Part shown: positions 1-8,528 of the stretch, in pieces
Numbering within the stretch: the first letter of the stretch is position 1
How the letters are laid out: each line of letters starts with the position of its first letter
NCBI RefSeq assembly: GCF_009733845.1
Contig: NZ_WNXZ01000001.1
Span: forward strand, 1,467,129-1,531,128
DNA from: Pseudactinotalea terrae
GTDB taxonomy: Bacteria; Actinomycetota; Actinomycetes; Actinomycetales; Beutenbergiaceae
DNA: 64,000 bases
Reading direction: 5' to 3'
The notes under the pieces: generated by a model
The model's database searches: none
Told to the model about the DNA's origin: nothing
The model's input: only the letters and a program-made list of their open reading frames with translations
Made by a program: the position numbers and the translations under genes

Positions 1-847
1 CGGCGCGCGCGGGCGCCATGTCGCGGATCTGCCGGCGAAGCTTGGACATCCGGGTGCGGATGCGACGGCGGTCGAGCTCGATCTTCGTCTCACCAGGACC
101 ACGCGAGCCCATGCCCGCACCTCCGGCGGCCACCCGACCACCGGCCTGCCGGGACATCGAGTCACCCCACCCGCGCAGGCGCGGCAGCAGGTACTCGAGC
201 TGGGCGAGCTCGACCTGCGCCTTGCCCTCGCGGGACTTGGCGTGCTGAGCGAAGATGTCGAGGATCAGCGCCGTCCGGTCGATCACCTTGACCTTGACGA
301 CATCCTCGAGCCCGCGTCGCTGGGAGGGTGCGAGCTCGGTGTCGACCACCACGGTGTCGGCGCCGGTCGCGGCGACGACGTCGGCGAGCTCTGCCGCCTT
401 GCCCGACCCGAGATACGTCCCAGGGTCAGGCTGATGACGACGCTGCAGGACGCCGTCGAGCACCTCGGACCCTGCGGTCTCGGCGAGGGCTGCGAGCTCC
501 CGGAGCGAGACCTCGGCCGCCTCGGTCACCGCAGGCCCGCTGCCGCTGAAGATGCCGACGAGCACGACCTTCTCCAGCCGCAGCTGTCGGTACTCGACCT
601 CGGTGACGTCGCTGAGCTCGGTGGAGAGGCCGCCCACGCGCTGGAGCGCGGTGCGCTCCTCGACATCCAGCTGTTCGCCGTCGTAGTCGCTGTGACCAGC
701 GGTGGACTCGTCCTGCAGCGCGGTGCCCGCGCGGGCGAGCACACGGGCGACGACGTCCTGAGCACGTCGATCCGCCTCAGAGATATCGGGTCGACCCGGT
801 GCCACGCCCGCCTCCGTGCGCCTGCGGGTGGGTGTCGGGTCAGCCAA
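1..847 (-). CDS. hflX: GTPase HflX, N-terminal part, cut by window start
   Basis: Ribosome-associated GTPase of the HflX family, which splits or rescues stalled 70S ribosomes and can act in heat stress. Only the first 282 codons lie in the window: the N-terminal HflX domain (about residues 60-180) and the basic, partly helical linker with the family motif GMGSRGPGETKIELDRRRIR. The G domain lies beyond base 1. The start is TTG at 847, chosen because AAGGAG (853-858) sits five bases upstream, and no in-frame ATG or GTG is equally well placed. It is the last gene visible in the leftward series that includes miaB, miaA and dapF, but two rightward or divergent genes separate it from dapF. The identity is clear from the motif; the exact N-terminus is moderately sure. 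Confidence 0.92.
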   Translation of the reverse strand, partial: MADPTPTRRRTEAGVAPGRPDISEADRRAQDVVARVLARAGTALQDESTAGHSDYDGEQLDVEERTALQRVGGLSTELSDVTEVEYRQLRLEKVVLVGIFSGSGPAVTEAAEVSLRELAALAETAGSEVLDGVLQRRHQPDPGTYLGSGKAAELADVVAATGADTVVVDTELAPSQRRGLEDVVKVKVIDRTALILDIFAQHAKSREGKAQVELAQLEYLLPRLRGWGDSMSRQAGGRVAAGGAGMGSRGPGETKIELDRRRIRTRMSKLRRQIRDMAPARA

Positions 848-956
848 TGGAGCTCCTTGCGTGGAACGAGTGAGGGAGATGCGAGTTCCACTGTGACACG
901 TGTCGCCGCCGGCAGCACAGCGATTTCGCCCAGGGAGCAGCGCCGTCTCGCGCGTC

Positions 957-962
957 TAGGCT
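957..962 (+). promoter_or_regulatory. -10 hexamer TAGGCT, leaderless start of the methyltransferase gene
   Basis: TAGGCT ends eight bases before the GTG at 971 and there is no purine-rich Shine-Dalgarno between. The arrangement fits a transcript starting at or next to the start codon. This is inferred from spacing only. Confidence 0.45.
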
Positions 963-970
963 GTCGCGCG

Positions 971-1576
971 GTGTCTCACTACTTCTCCTCCGACTCCCCC
1001 GGCGCCTCCGCGCCCCGGGAGATCGACGTCGTGCTCCGCGGTCGCCCGATGAGGGTCACCACCGATCGTGGCGTGTTCTCGGGTGATCGCCTCGACCCGG
1101 GCACGTCGGTGCTGCTCGGCGAGGTCCCGGCTCCGCCCGCGAACGGTACGTTCCTGGACCTGGGGTGCGGGTGGGGCCCGATCGCCCTCTCGCTGGCCGC
1201 CGCTGCCCCCGACGCGCGGGTGCTGGCGGTGGACGTGAACCCGCGCGCACTCGAGCTGACCGCCCGGAACGCTTCGGCGCAGGGCCTGTCGGTCGAGGTG
1301 TTCCAGCCCTCGGCGCTGCTGGCAGCGGAGCCCGACCTCACGCTCGATCTGATCTGGTCGAACCCGCCGATCCGGGTGGGCAAGGAGATCCTGCACGAGA
1401 TGCTGCGCACCTGGTTGCCACGGTTGGCTCCCGACGGCGTCGCTCACCTCGTGGTGAGCAAGAACCTGGGCGCCGACTCGCTCCAGCGCTGGATCTCGAC
1501 CGAGCTCGGTCAGCCGGTCGAGCGCACCGCGAGCAGCAAGGGCTTCCGCGTCCTCGAGGTGGGCTCAGCGCGCTGA
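971..1576 (+). CDS. Class I SAM-dependent methyltransferase (RsmC/RlmG-like small domain)
   Basis: A 201-residue methyltransferase of the MTS (methyltransferase small) family, whose members methylate guanine in rRNA. The SAM-binding motif I FLDLGCGWGP is at residues 61-70, an acidic motif II follows (VLAVDVN, 84-90), and the catalytic NPPI motif typical of N2-guanine methyltransferases is at 131-134. It is half the length of E. coli RsmC because it lacks the degenerate N-terminal duplicate, which is usual in actinobacterial homologues. The GTG start at 971 (VSHYFS) is preceded at 957 by a -10 hexamer, so the transcript is probably leaderless. Its end overlaps the convergent XRE-cupin gene by 12 bases. 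The target RNA cannot be read from the sequence. Confidence 0.85.
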   Translation: MSHYFSSDSPGASAPREIDVVLRGRPMRVTTDRGVFSGDRLDPGTSVLLGEVPAPPANGTFLDLGCGWGPIALSLAAAAPDARVLAVDVNPRALELTARNASAQGLSVEVFQPSALLAAEPDLTLDLIWSNPPIRVGKEILHEMLRTWLPRLAPDGVAHLVVSKNLGADSLQRWISTELGQPVERTASSKGFRVLEVGSAR

Positions 1577-2161
1577 GCTGCCGTCCTTGCGGCGCGGCCC
1601 TGCGCGCAGGTGCGCACGTTCGCCCTCCTTGCCGAACAGGCTGAGGAACTCCACGGCGTCCCCGTCGGCCGGGCCGAGCCAGTGCGGCACGCGGGTGTCG
1701 AACTCGGCGGCCTCCCCCGCCGTGAGCACCAGGTCGTGCTCACCGAGCAGCAGCCGCAACCTGCCGTCGAGCACGTAGATCCACTCGTAGCCGGTGTGGG
1801 TCTGGAGCGTGGGCTCACCAGGGCGGGCGTCGCCCTCGAGCAGGACCTTGAACGCCTGTATCCCGTCGGCGCGCTGGCTCAGCGGCACCATCGTCATGCC
1901 GTGCTGGCTCACCGGCCGCAGGTGCACACGCGGGTCGCCAGTAGGTGGAGCGTCGACCAGGTCGTCGAGCGTGACGCCGTGGCTGCGGGCGAGCGGGAGC
2001 AGCAGCTCGAGCGTCGGCTTGCGCCCTCCGGACTCCAGCCGGGAGAGCGTGCTGACGGAGATGCCGGTCTGCTCGGCGAGCTGTGCGAGCGTCACGTCCC
2101 GCTGCTGGCGTAGGGCGCGCAGCCTCGGTCCGACGCCGGCGAGCTCACGGTCGTTGTCCAT
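1565..2161 (-). CDS. XRE-family regulator with C-terminal cupin
   Basis: A 198-residue transcription factor. A Cro/C1-type HTH covers residues about 10-64 (LAQLAEQTGISVSTLSRLES), and a small cupin barrel covers about 120-185 with the segment HTGYEWIYVLDGRLRLLLGE. Such proteins bind a small ligand in the cupin and repress nearby enzymes. It faces a thioredoxin-reductase-like gene across a 65-base gap, an arrangement seen repeatedly for this pair in actinobacteria, so it probably controls that gene and itself. The ATG at 2161 was preferred over an in-frame start eight codons earlier because the HTH begins right after it. The ligand is unknown. Confidence 0.85.
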   Translation of the reverse strand: MDNDRELAGVGPRLRALRQQRDVTLAQLAEQTGISVSTLSRLESGGRKPTLELLLPLARSHGVTLDDLVDAPPTGDPRVHLRPVSQHGMTMVPLSQRADGIQAFKVLLEGDARPGEPTLQTHTGYEWIYVLDGRLRLLLGEHDLVLTAGEAAEFDTRVPHWLGPADGDAVEFLSLFGKEGERAHLRAGPRRKDGSSAR

Positions 2162-2226
2162 GCACCCATCTTGCCATCTCGGCAACGAGGTTTGCTCACC
2201 GTCGTCGGGCGTCGCATGATCGGGCC

Positions 2227-3174
2227 ATGACGACGACTGCCACTCTCCCTGACCTGCTCGACTCCGTGGTGATCGGCGGCGGTGCCGCCGGTCTCGCCGG
2301 TGCCATCACGCTCGCACGCTCGCGCCGCTCGGTGCTGGTGGTCGACAGCGGCGCACCACGCAACGCGCCCGCCGACGGCGTGCACGCACTCCTGGGGCAC
2401 GAGGGCATCGCCCCGGCCGAGCTGCTCGCGCGTGGCCGCGCCGAGCTCGCCGGCTACGGCGGCCGGCTGCTCGAGGCACAGGTGAGCGCGGTGAGCGGCT
2501 CCGAGGGTGACTTCACGGTCGCGCTGGCGGATGGTCGCTCGGTCCGCGCGCGGCGGGTCCTGGTGACGACAGGGCTCCTCGACGAGCTGCCCGACGTCCC
2601 GGGAGTGGCGGAGCAGTGGGGTCACGGCGTGGTGCACTGCCCTTACTGCCACGGCTGGGAGGTGCGTGACCGGACCATCGCCGTGCTGGGCACGAGCCCG
2701 AACTCGGTGCACCAGGCGCTGCTGTTCAGCCAGCTGAGCGATCGGGTCACGCTCGTGGTGCACGTGGCCGACGTCGTGAACGACGAGCAGCGCGCCCAGC
2801 TGGCCGCCAGCGGCGTCGAGGTGCTCGACGCCCGGGTGGCGGCGCTCGAGAGCGCCGACGGCGAGATCACCGGGATGCGACTGGCCGACGGCGCCCTGCG
2901 CCCCTGCGAGGTCGTGGTCGTGGCGACCCGCATGGTGGCGCGCACCGGCTTCCTGGCACCGCTGGGTCTCTTGCCCGTGGCACATCCGTCGGGCATGGGT
3001 GAGCACCTGCAGGCGGATACCACGGGCCGGACCGCGGTGCCGGGCGTGTGGGCAGCGGGGAACGTCGCGGACCTGTCGGCGCAGGTCGGCGCTGCCGCCG
3101 CCGCGGGCACGATGGCGGGCGCGCAGATCAACGCCGACCTCGTGATGGAACGGGCGCGAACAGCGCTCGCGTGA
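2227..3174 (+). CDS. NAD(P)/FAD-dependent oxidoreductase, thioredoxin-reductase-like
   Basis: A 315-residue flavoprotein of the thioredoxin reductase fold. The FAD-binding dinucleotide motif IGGGAAGLAGAI lies near residue 15. The redox pair CPYC is at 138-141, followed by HGWEV as in the TrxB-like proteins that pair with XRE-cupin regulators. The C-terminal VPGVWAAGNVAD FAD motif is near residue 270. No thioredoxin gene is adjacent, so the electron acceptor is uncertain; it may be a ferredoxin/flavodoxin reductase-like or glutathione-independent disulfide reductase rather than TrxB itself. The ATG at 2227 is preceded by CATGAT six bases upstream, fitting a leaderless start. It probably answers to the divergent regulator. 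Confidence 0.82.
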   Translation: MTTTATLPDLLDSVVIGGGAAGLAGAITLARSRRSVLVVDSGAPRNAPADGVHALLGHEGIAPAELLARGRAELAGYGGRLLEAQVSAVSGSEGDFTVALADGRSVRARRVLVTTGLLDELPDVPGVAEQWGHGVVHCPYCHGWEVRDRTIAVLGTSPNSVHQALLFSQLSDRVTLVVHVADVVNDEQRAQLAASGVEVLDARVAALESADGEITGMRLADGALRPCEVVVVATRMVARTGFLAPLGLLPVAHPSGMGEHLQADTTGRTAVPGVWAAGNVADLSAQVGAAAAAGTMAGAQINADLVMERARTALA

Positions 3175-3183
3175 GCCTCGCCG

Positions 3184-4104
3184 TCAGGGCAGCGGGGCGA
3201 TCTCACCGACGAGCTCGGCGGGGCCGGTCAGCTCGACGCTCTTGTTGGCCTGGATGACGACGCGCAGCTGACCGCCAGGGACCAGCACCACCCAGTCGTT
3301 GGGAGCACCCGCGCCGAACCAGTGGCGGGTGGCGACGGCGGCCGCGCACGCCCCGGTGCCGCACGAGAGCGTCTCGCCCACACCCCGCTCGTGCACGCGC
3401 ATCTTGACGACGCCGACCTTCTCGGTGCCGACGACCTCACCCTCCTCGTCGACGATCTCGACCTCACGCTCCCCGAGCGGGACGACGATCTCGACGTTCG
3501 TGCCTTCTTCGCCATGCGGGTCGACCTGCGGCGCCACCGAGAAGTCCACCGCCTCCAGCAGGTCGAGGTCATCGAGCGCGATCACGGTGTGCGGGTTGGG
3601 CATCTCGATCCGCAGGCCCGGCCGAGGCTCGTCGAGACCCGCGAGCACGACGGTGGCATCGAAGCCCTTCGCCAGCGCTGACCGACCGCCCGTGGCCGAC
3701 CACGTGCCCATGTCGACGGCGTACTCGTCCAGCTCCTTGCGCACCGTCAGGGTGCCGGCACGGGTGGCGATCTGGGTGCTCGCGCCGTCCTCGAGCCTCA
3801 GCAGTCCCTGCTGCTCGAGGTAGGCGACGTAGACCCGGATGCCGTTGCCGCACATCTGCGCGATCGAGCCGTCGCCGTTGCGGTAGTCCATGAACCACTC
3901 GGCGGCCTCGGCCTGCTCGGCCACCTCGGGCACGACGGCGGTGCGCACGGCCCGGATCACGCCGTCCGCACCGATGCCGGTGTGCCTGTCAGCGACGGCG
4001 ATCAGCTCGGGCTCGGTGAGCGACTCGGTGCCCTCGGGGTCGGCGTACAGGAGGAAGTCGTTGCCGGTGCCGTGGCCCTTGACGAAGGTGCGCGCGAGGG
4101 TCAT
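3184..4104 (-). CDS. dapF: Diaminopimelate epimerase DapF
   Basis: Interconverts LL- and meso-diaminopimelate, the last step before meso-DAP enters lysine and peptidoglycan synthesis in the cytoplasm. The protein has 306 residues. The two catalytic cysteines are visible: C85 in MCGNGIRV and C248 in LSCGTGACAA. The N-terminal FVKGHGTGNDF motif is also typical. Its ATG overlaps the miaA stop (ATGA, 4101-4104), so it is translated from the miaA message. dapA and dapB occur about 36 and 42 kb further on, so the pathway is dispersed in this window. Confidence 0.97.
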   Translation of the reverse strand: MTLARTFVKGHGTGNDFLLYADPEGTESLTEPELIAVADRHTGIGADGVIRAVRTAVVPEVAEQAEAAEWFMDYRNGDGSIAQMCGNGIRVYVAYLEQQGLLRLEDGASTQIATRAGTLTVRKELDEYAVDMGTWSATGGRSALAKGFDATVVLAGLDEPRPGLRIEMPNPHTVIALDDLDLLEAVDFSVAPQVDPHGEEGTNVEIVVPLGEREVEIVDEEGEVVGTEKVGVVKMRVHERGVGETLSCGTGACAAAVATRHWFGAGAPNDWVVLVPGGQLRVVIQANKSVELTGPAELVGEIAPLP

Positions 4105-5003
4105 GGGATCAGCGTACGGGCGCGCGCGAGCAGGTCGTCGCCAGGGCTCAGCCAGTGGATGCGCGCGTCGCGGCGGAACCAGGTGAGCTGGCGGCGCGCG
4201 AGCTGCCGGGTGGCGATCACCGTGGCCTCGACGGCCTCGTCCAGTGTCGCCTCACCGGTGAGCACCGATCGCGCCTGCGCATACCCCACCGCTCGTGAGG
4301 CGGTGCGGGGCGGCACCATGCCGGCGGCCACCAGCGCCTCGGTCTCCTCGAGGAGTCCGCCGGCGAATATCGAGCGCGCGCGTGCGGCGATCCGCTCCGT
4401 GAGCTCGGGGCGGGGCACGTCGATCGCGATCTGGGTCGTGGGGATCGCAGCGACCGGCTGCTGGGGCTGGGACGCGGCGAACGGCTTTCCGGTCAGCCGC
4501 ACCACCTCCAGGGCGCGCACGACGCGGCGGGGGTTGCGGCGGTCGATGGTGGCGGCGGCCTGGGGGTCCAGCGAGGCGAGCTCGTCGTGGAGCAGCCCCG
4601 GCCCCTCGGTCTCGAGCCGGGCCTCGAGCTCGGAGCGCAGCGCGGCATCGGTCTCGGGAAAGGTCATCTCGTCGAGCAGCGCGCGGACGTAGAGGCCGGA
4701 TCCCCCGACCACGATCGGGACCCTCCCGCGCGACTGGATCGCGGCAACATCCGCGCGCGCGGCCTCCTGGTATGCGGCGACGGCAGCATCCTCGGTGACG
4801 TCGAGCACGTCGATCTGGTGATGCCCGATCCCCCGGCGCTCCTCGACCGGTGTCTTCGCGGTGCCGATGTCCATGCCTCGGTAGAGCTGCATCGCGTCGG
4901 CGTTGACGATCTCGCCGCCGAGCGCCTCCGCCAGGGCGAGGCCGAGATCGGACTTGCCGGACGCCGTCGCCCCGACGACCGCGATCACCTGTGCTGCACT
5001 CAC
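4101..5003 (-). CDS. miaA: tRNA dimethylallyltransferase MiaA
   Basis: Adds the isopentenyl group to N6 of A37 in tRNAs reading UNN codons; MiaB (6000-7547) then methylthiolates it. The protein has 300 residues. The P-loop GATASGKS is at 11-18, followed by VNADAMQLYRGMDIGTAK, the DMAPP/tRNA-binding segment. The GTG at 5003 begins VSAAQVIAVVG, directly before the P-loop. TAGGTT ends seven bases upstream with no Shine-Dalgarno, so the message may be leaderless. It heads a two-gene unit with dapF and is divergent from the YbjN genes across only 43 bases. Confidence 0.96.
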   Translation of the reverse strand: MSAAQVIAVVGATASGKSDLGLALAEALGGEIVNADAMQLYRGMDIGTAKTPVEERRGIGHHQIDVLDVTEDAAVAAYQEAARADVAAIQSRGRVPIVVGGSGLYVRALLDEMTFPETDAALRSELEARLETEGPGLLHDELASLDPQAAATIDRRNPRRVVRALEVVRLTGKPFAASQPQQPVAAIPTTQIAIDVPRPELTERIAARARSIFAGGLLEETEALVAAGMVPPRTASRAVGYAQARSVLTGEATLDEAVEATVIATRQLARRQLTWFRRDARIHWLSPGDDLLARARTLIP

Positions 5004-5010
5004 GCTCGCG

Positions 5011-5038
5011 AACCTACCGGGCGGCAGCGACCTAGACT
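5011..5038. promoter_or_regulatory. Back-to-back leaderless promoters for miaA and ybjN1
   Basis: Within 43 bases, TAGGTT (minus strand, 5011-5016) sits seven bases before the miaA GTG and TAGACT (plus strand, 5033-5038) sits eight bases before the YbjN ATG at 5047. Their -35 regions would have to overlap, so the two promoters may compete. Inferred from spacing only. Confidence 0.45.
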
Positions 5039-5046
5039 GGCGAGCG

Positions 5047-5535
5047 ATGTCCGAGCCAGCCGAGTCCGCCGACGACGCCGAGATCGACCAGCACGAGGTG
5101 CGGCCGGTGGACCAGAAGCGGCTGCTGGAGTGGCTCAAGCGCGCCAACCAGCGCCACTTCATCAGCAGCGAGGGCGCCGTCGGCGGGGTCTGGAGCGGCG
5201 CGCTGTTCACCTTCGCCATCGCCGGCAAGGGCGGCGTGCTGCAGATCCGCGGCCAGCTCACCCGACCGATCGCGATCGAGCGCCGCGAGGAGATGATCGC
5301 GCTGATCAACGACCGGCACAGCCGCTCCGCATGGCCGAAGTGCTTTCTCATGGTGCTCGACGACGGCTCGATGCGACTCGCCGCCGACACCGCCTCCTCG
5401 ATCGCGCACGGCATGTCGGAACGGCAGCTGGAGCGCGCGATGAGAACCGGGTTGAGCGCGGCATTGAGCGCGTTCGCCGAGCTCAACGCCCGCTACCCCG
5501 ACCCGTTGGCCACCGCACCGGAGGGACTGGCATGA
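5047..5535 (+). CDS. YbjN domain protein 1
   Basis: A 162-residue cytoplasmic protein of the YbjN/type III chaperone-like fold. The visible signature is the central block LWSGALFTFAIAGKGGVLQIRGQ-like strands followed by a helix RREEMIALINDRHSRSAWPK and a C-terminal helix LERAMRTGLSAALSAFAELN. The molecular role of YbjN proteins is not established; in enterobacteria overexpression affects motility and stress responses. It is translationally coupled to a second YbjN gene (ATGA overlap at 5532), a pairing common in actinobacteria, and lies between miaA and miaB. The ATG at 5047 is preceded by a -10 hexamer only. Confidence 0.8.
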   Translation: MSEPAESADDAEIDQHEVRPVDQKRLLEWLKRANQRHFISSEGAVGGVWSGALFTFAIAGKGGVLQIRGQLTRPIAIERREEMIALINDRHSRSAWPKCFLMVLDDGSMRLAADTASSIAHGMSERQLERAMRTGLSAALSAFAELNARYPDPLATAPEGLA

Positions 5536-6023
5536 CCGACCCCGCCGGCCTCCCCAGCACCTCGGACCTGCCGCAGGGCGTGAGCATCACGCGGATCGCC
5601 GGCCTGCTCGTGCCCGACGGCTGGACCCTCGACGATGCCGGCGCCCTCCGGCGCCGCTGGCCACAGCTGGAGATCGCGATCACGATGCAGAGCACCGACG
5701 GCGTGCTGCTGCTGTTCCGCGGCTCGCACGTGGGTGCGCCGATCCCGCTCGAGCGCCGCCGGGCGGTCGAGGCGTTCGCCAACGACTGGCACCGCAGCCG
5801 GATCTGGCCCACGATCGCCGTCAGCACCACCGAGAGCGCCGTCGTGATGCAGACGCACCTGGGTGTCGACGTGACCGCAGGGCTGACCACCGCGCAGCTG
5901 GACGACTACCTGCGGATCGGGATCGGCACCACGCACCAGTTCTTCGCGACGGCGGCCGAGAGCGCCATCCTGCCGAGCCTGCCCGAGACGGGCGGGGCGT
6001 CAGCGGACCCGGAGGCCGGGTAG
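5532..6023 (+). CDS. YbjN domain protein 2
   Basis: A 163-residue paralogue-like YbjN protein. The middle contains [20 protein letters not shown] followed by a helix [20 protein letters not shown], equivalent in position to the helix in the preceding protein. The C-terminal helix [21 protein letters not shown] also matches. Its start codon overlaps the upstream stop codon, so the two are made together and may form a heterodimer; that is inference. Its last 24 bases overlap the 3' end of miaB on the other strand. Confidence 0.78.
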   Translation: MTDPAGLPSTSDLPQGVSITRIAGLLVPDGWTLDDAGALRRRWPQLEIAITMQSTDGVLLLFRGSHVGAPIPLERRRAVEAFANDWHRSRIWPTIAVSTTESAVVMQTHLGVDVTAGLTTAQLDDYLRIGIGTTHQFFATAAESAILPSLPETGGASADPEAG

Positions 6024-7547
6024 CCCGAGCGAGACCGGCTTCGGTCCTGCGGGCTGGGGTGAGGCGGCCTCGCGCTCGGCCTGCTCACGTGCGTCGGCCT
6101 TGGCCTCGTAGGCATCACCCGAGCGGGTGCGCCGCAGTGCGAAGGTGCCGCCCTGCACGCCGGAGTCCGCGATGAGGTGGTGCGGTGCGCTGCGGGTGAC
6201 CTGCGCCGTGACCATGTCGCCGGGGCGCGGGGCGGGGCCGTCCCAGCCCTGCGGGATGCCGACGTGCACGAGCCGGTTGTCGGGTGCGCGGCCGCTGACG
6301 CGACGGGTCGCGCCGTCCTTGCGCCCCTCGGACTCGCCGAGCAGCACCTCGACGGTCCTGCCCACCTGTGCGGCGTTCTCCTCGCCGCTGATCCGCTCCT
6401 GCAGCGCGACGAGACGGCCGTAGCGCTCGGCCATCACCTCGGCGGGGATCTCCGGCAGGTCGGCGGCGGGGGTGCCGGGCCGGGGCGAGTACTGGAACGT
6501 GAAGGCCGAGGCGAACCGGGAGGCCTCGACGACGTCGAGGGTCGCCTGGAAGTCCTCCTCGGTCTCGCCGGGGAAGCCCACGATGATGTCGGTGGTGATC
6601 GCGGCGTCGGGCATCTGGGCGCGGACGCGGTCGAGGATGCCGAGGAAGCGCTCGCTGCGGTAGGAGCGGCGCATCGCTCGCAGGATCCGGTCGGAGCCGG
6701 ACTGCAGCGGCATGTGCAGCGTCGGCATCACGTTGGGCGTCGCTGCCATGGCGTCGATGACGTCGTCGGTGAACGCGGCCGGGTGCGGTGAGGTGAACCG
6801 CACCCGCTCCAGGCCCTCGATGTTCCCGCAGGCGCGCAACAGCTTCGCGAACGCCGCCCGGTCCCCGAACCCGACGCCGTAGGAGTTCACGTTCTGGCCG
6901 AGCAGCGTGACCTCGCAGGCGCCCTCGGCGACGACGGCCTTGACCTCGGCGAGGACGTCGCCGGGCCGGCGGTCACGCTCCTTGCCGCGCAGGTGCGGGA
7001 CGATGCAGAAGGTGCAGGTGTTGTTGCAGCCGACCGAGATCGACACCCAGGCGGCATAGGCGCTCTCGCGCCGGGTGGGCAGCGTCGAGGGGAAGACCTT
7101 GAGCGACTCCTCGAGCTCGACCTGTGCCTCGCCGTTGTGACGGGCGCGCTCGAGCAGCACCGGGAGCACGTCGATGTTGTGGGTGCCGAACACGACATCC
7201 ACGTACGGAGCGCGCTCGACGATGCCGGCCTTGTCCTGCTGGGCCAGGCAGCCGCCGACGGCGATCTGGAGCCCTGGGCGCTGCTTCTTCAGGCTGGCGA
7301 GCTGGCCGAGGTTGCCGTAGAGGCGGTCGGAGGCGTTCTCGCGGACGGCGCAGGTGTTGATGACGACGACGTCCGCACCGGCGGCCTCGCCGAGCAGCGA
7401 CCCGGCGCCCGAGGTGTCGGCCTGGACGTACCCGGCGTCCTCGAGCAGACCGGACATCCGCTCCGAGTCGTGGGCGTTCATCTGGCAGCCCAAGGTCCGC
7501 ACCATGTAGGTGCGCGCAGTCGTCGGGGTCGTTGCGGGGGCCGTCAC
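6000..7547 (-). CDS. miaB: tRNA-2-methylthio-N6-dimethylallyladenosine synthase MiaB
   Basis: Radical-SAM methylthiotransferase that adds a methylthio group to i6A37 of tRNA, acting after MiaA. The protein has 515 residues. The UPF0004 domain supplies auxiliary cluster cysteines C21, C66 and C100. The radical-SAM motif CNNTCTFC gives C174, C178 and C181, and a TRAM RNA-binding domain follows at about 385-455. A low-complexity, charged tail extends about 50 residues past TRAM. The GTG at 7547 was chosen because TAGAAT ends eight bases before it and a typical MiaB N-terminus starts just downstream ([12 protein letters not shown]). The 3' end runs 24 bases into the convergent YbjN gene. Confidence 0.96.
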   Translation of the reverse strand: MTAPATTPTTARTYMVRTLGCQMNAHDSERMSGLLEDAGYVQADTSGAGSLLGEAAGADVVVINTCAVRENASDRLYGNLGQLASLKKQRPGLQIAVGGCLAQQDKAGIVERAPYVDVVFGTHNIDVLPVLLERARHNGEAQVELEESLKVFPSTLPTRRESAYAAWVSISVGCNNTCTFCIVPHLRGKERDRRPGDVLAEVKAVVAEGACEVTLLGQNVNSYGVGFGDRAAFAKLLRACGNIEGLERVRFTSPHPAAFTDDVIDAMAATPNVMPTLHMPLQSGSDRILRAMRRSYRSERFLGILDRVRAQMPDAAITTDIIVGFPGETEEDFQATLDVVEASRFASAFTFQYSPRPGTPAADLPEIPAEVMAERYGRLVALQERISGEENAAQVGRTVEVLLGESEGRKDGATRRVSGRAPDNRLVHVGIPQGWDGPAPRPGDMVTAQVTRSAPHHLIADSGVQGGTFALRRTRSGDAYEAKADAREQAEREAASPQPAGPKPVSLGLPGLRVR

Positions 7548-7683
7548 GATCCGCGATTCTACGTGTGCTGGCCGCGTGCTCGACGGTGCGCCCGGCGCCC
7601 GGTGATCGGCGGTTGTCCGGCCGGTCTGATCGTGTCCGTTCTGTGACCAGTACGCATGACTCACGAAACAACGAGGAGATAGG

Positions 7684-8493
7684 TTGCAGGACATGTCAGT
7701 CGAAGACGTGACGCCCGTCACCGATGCTCCGGACGACCGGTTCCCGGAGCCGACGCCGGACCCGCTCATCGTCCTCAGCGATGTGCAGAAGCACTTCGGT
7801 GACCTGCACGTGCTGCGGGACATCGAGCTCACGGTGCACAAGGGCGAGGTTGTCGTGGTGCTGGGGCCCTCAGGCTCGGGCAAGTCCACCCTCTGCCGGG
7901 CGATCAACCGCCTGGAGCCGATCGACGAAGGACAGATCACCCTCGACGGCGAGCCGCTGCCCCTGGAGGGCAAGGCGCTGGCCCGGCTGCGCGCCGACGT
8001 CGGCATGGTGTTCCAGTCCTTCAACCTGTTCGCGCACAAGACGATCCTCGAGAACATCACGCTCGGCCCGATCAAGGTGAAGAAGGTCAAGCCGGCGCAG
8101 GCGAAGGAGCAGGCGATGGCGCTGCTCGAGCGGGTCGGCGTGGCGAATCAGGCCGACAAGCTCCCGGCGCAGCTCTCCGGCGGTCAGCAGCAGCGGGTGG
8201 CCATCGCGCGGGCGCTGGCCATGCAGCCCAAGGCGATCTTGTTCGACGAGCCCACCTCGGCGCTCGACCCCGAGATGGTCAACGAGGTCCTCGACGTCAT
8301 GGTGGCCCTCGCCAAGGAGGGCATGACGATGATCGTGGTGACCCACGAGATGGGGTTCGCGCGCAAGGCAGCGGACCGCGTCATCTTCATGTCCGACGGG
8401 CAGATCGTCGAGGAGGCCGACCCAGAGTCGTTCTTCACCAACCCGCAGAGCGACCGGGCCAAGGACTTCCTCGGCAAGATCCTGACTCACTGA
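7684..8493 (+). CDS. gluA: Glutamate-type amino-acid ABC transporter ATPase
   Basis: ATPase of a polar amino-acid importer, about 269 residues with an acidic N-terminal extension of about 27 residues before the ABC domain. Walker A is GPSGSGKST, the Q-loop is VFQSFNLF, the signature is LSGGQQQR and Walker B is [11 protein letters not shown]. The start is TTG at 7684: GAGGAG at 7673-7678 is five bases upstream, whereas the ATG three codons later would be too far from it. It heads the gluABCD operon. The 136-base gap to the divergent miaB holds its promoter, which I cannot place securely. Substrate assignment to glutamate rests on operon order and family resemblance. Confidence 0.92.
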   Translation: MQDMSVEDVTPVTDAPDDRFPEPTPDPLIVLSDVQKHFGDLHVLRDIELTVHKGEVVVVLGPSGSGKSTLCRAINRLEPIDEGQITLDGEPLPLEGKALARLRADVGMVFQSFNLFAHKTILENITLGPIKVKKVKPAQAKEQAMALLERVGVANQADKLPAQLSGGQQQRVAIARALAMQPKAILFDEPTSALDPEMVNEVLDVMVALAKEGMTMIVVTHEMGFARKAADRVIFMSDGQIVEEADPESFFTNPQSDRAKDFLGKILTH

Positions 8494-8528
8494 TTCTCAT
8501 CAGACGAACCGCAACAGAAGGAGACAAC

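Noticed and set aside
242..970. The upstream part of the long plus-strand ORF that ends at 1576
   Set aside because: It is antisense to hflX; the methyltransferase proper begins at GTG 971.
5003..5486. An N-terminal extension of MiaA
   Set aside because: The added residues are Ser/Arg-rich shadow of the YbjN gene, and miaA has its own -10 and GTG directly before the P-loop segment.
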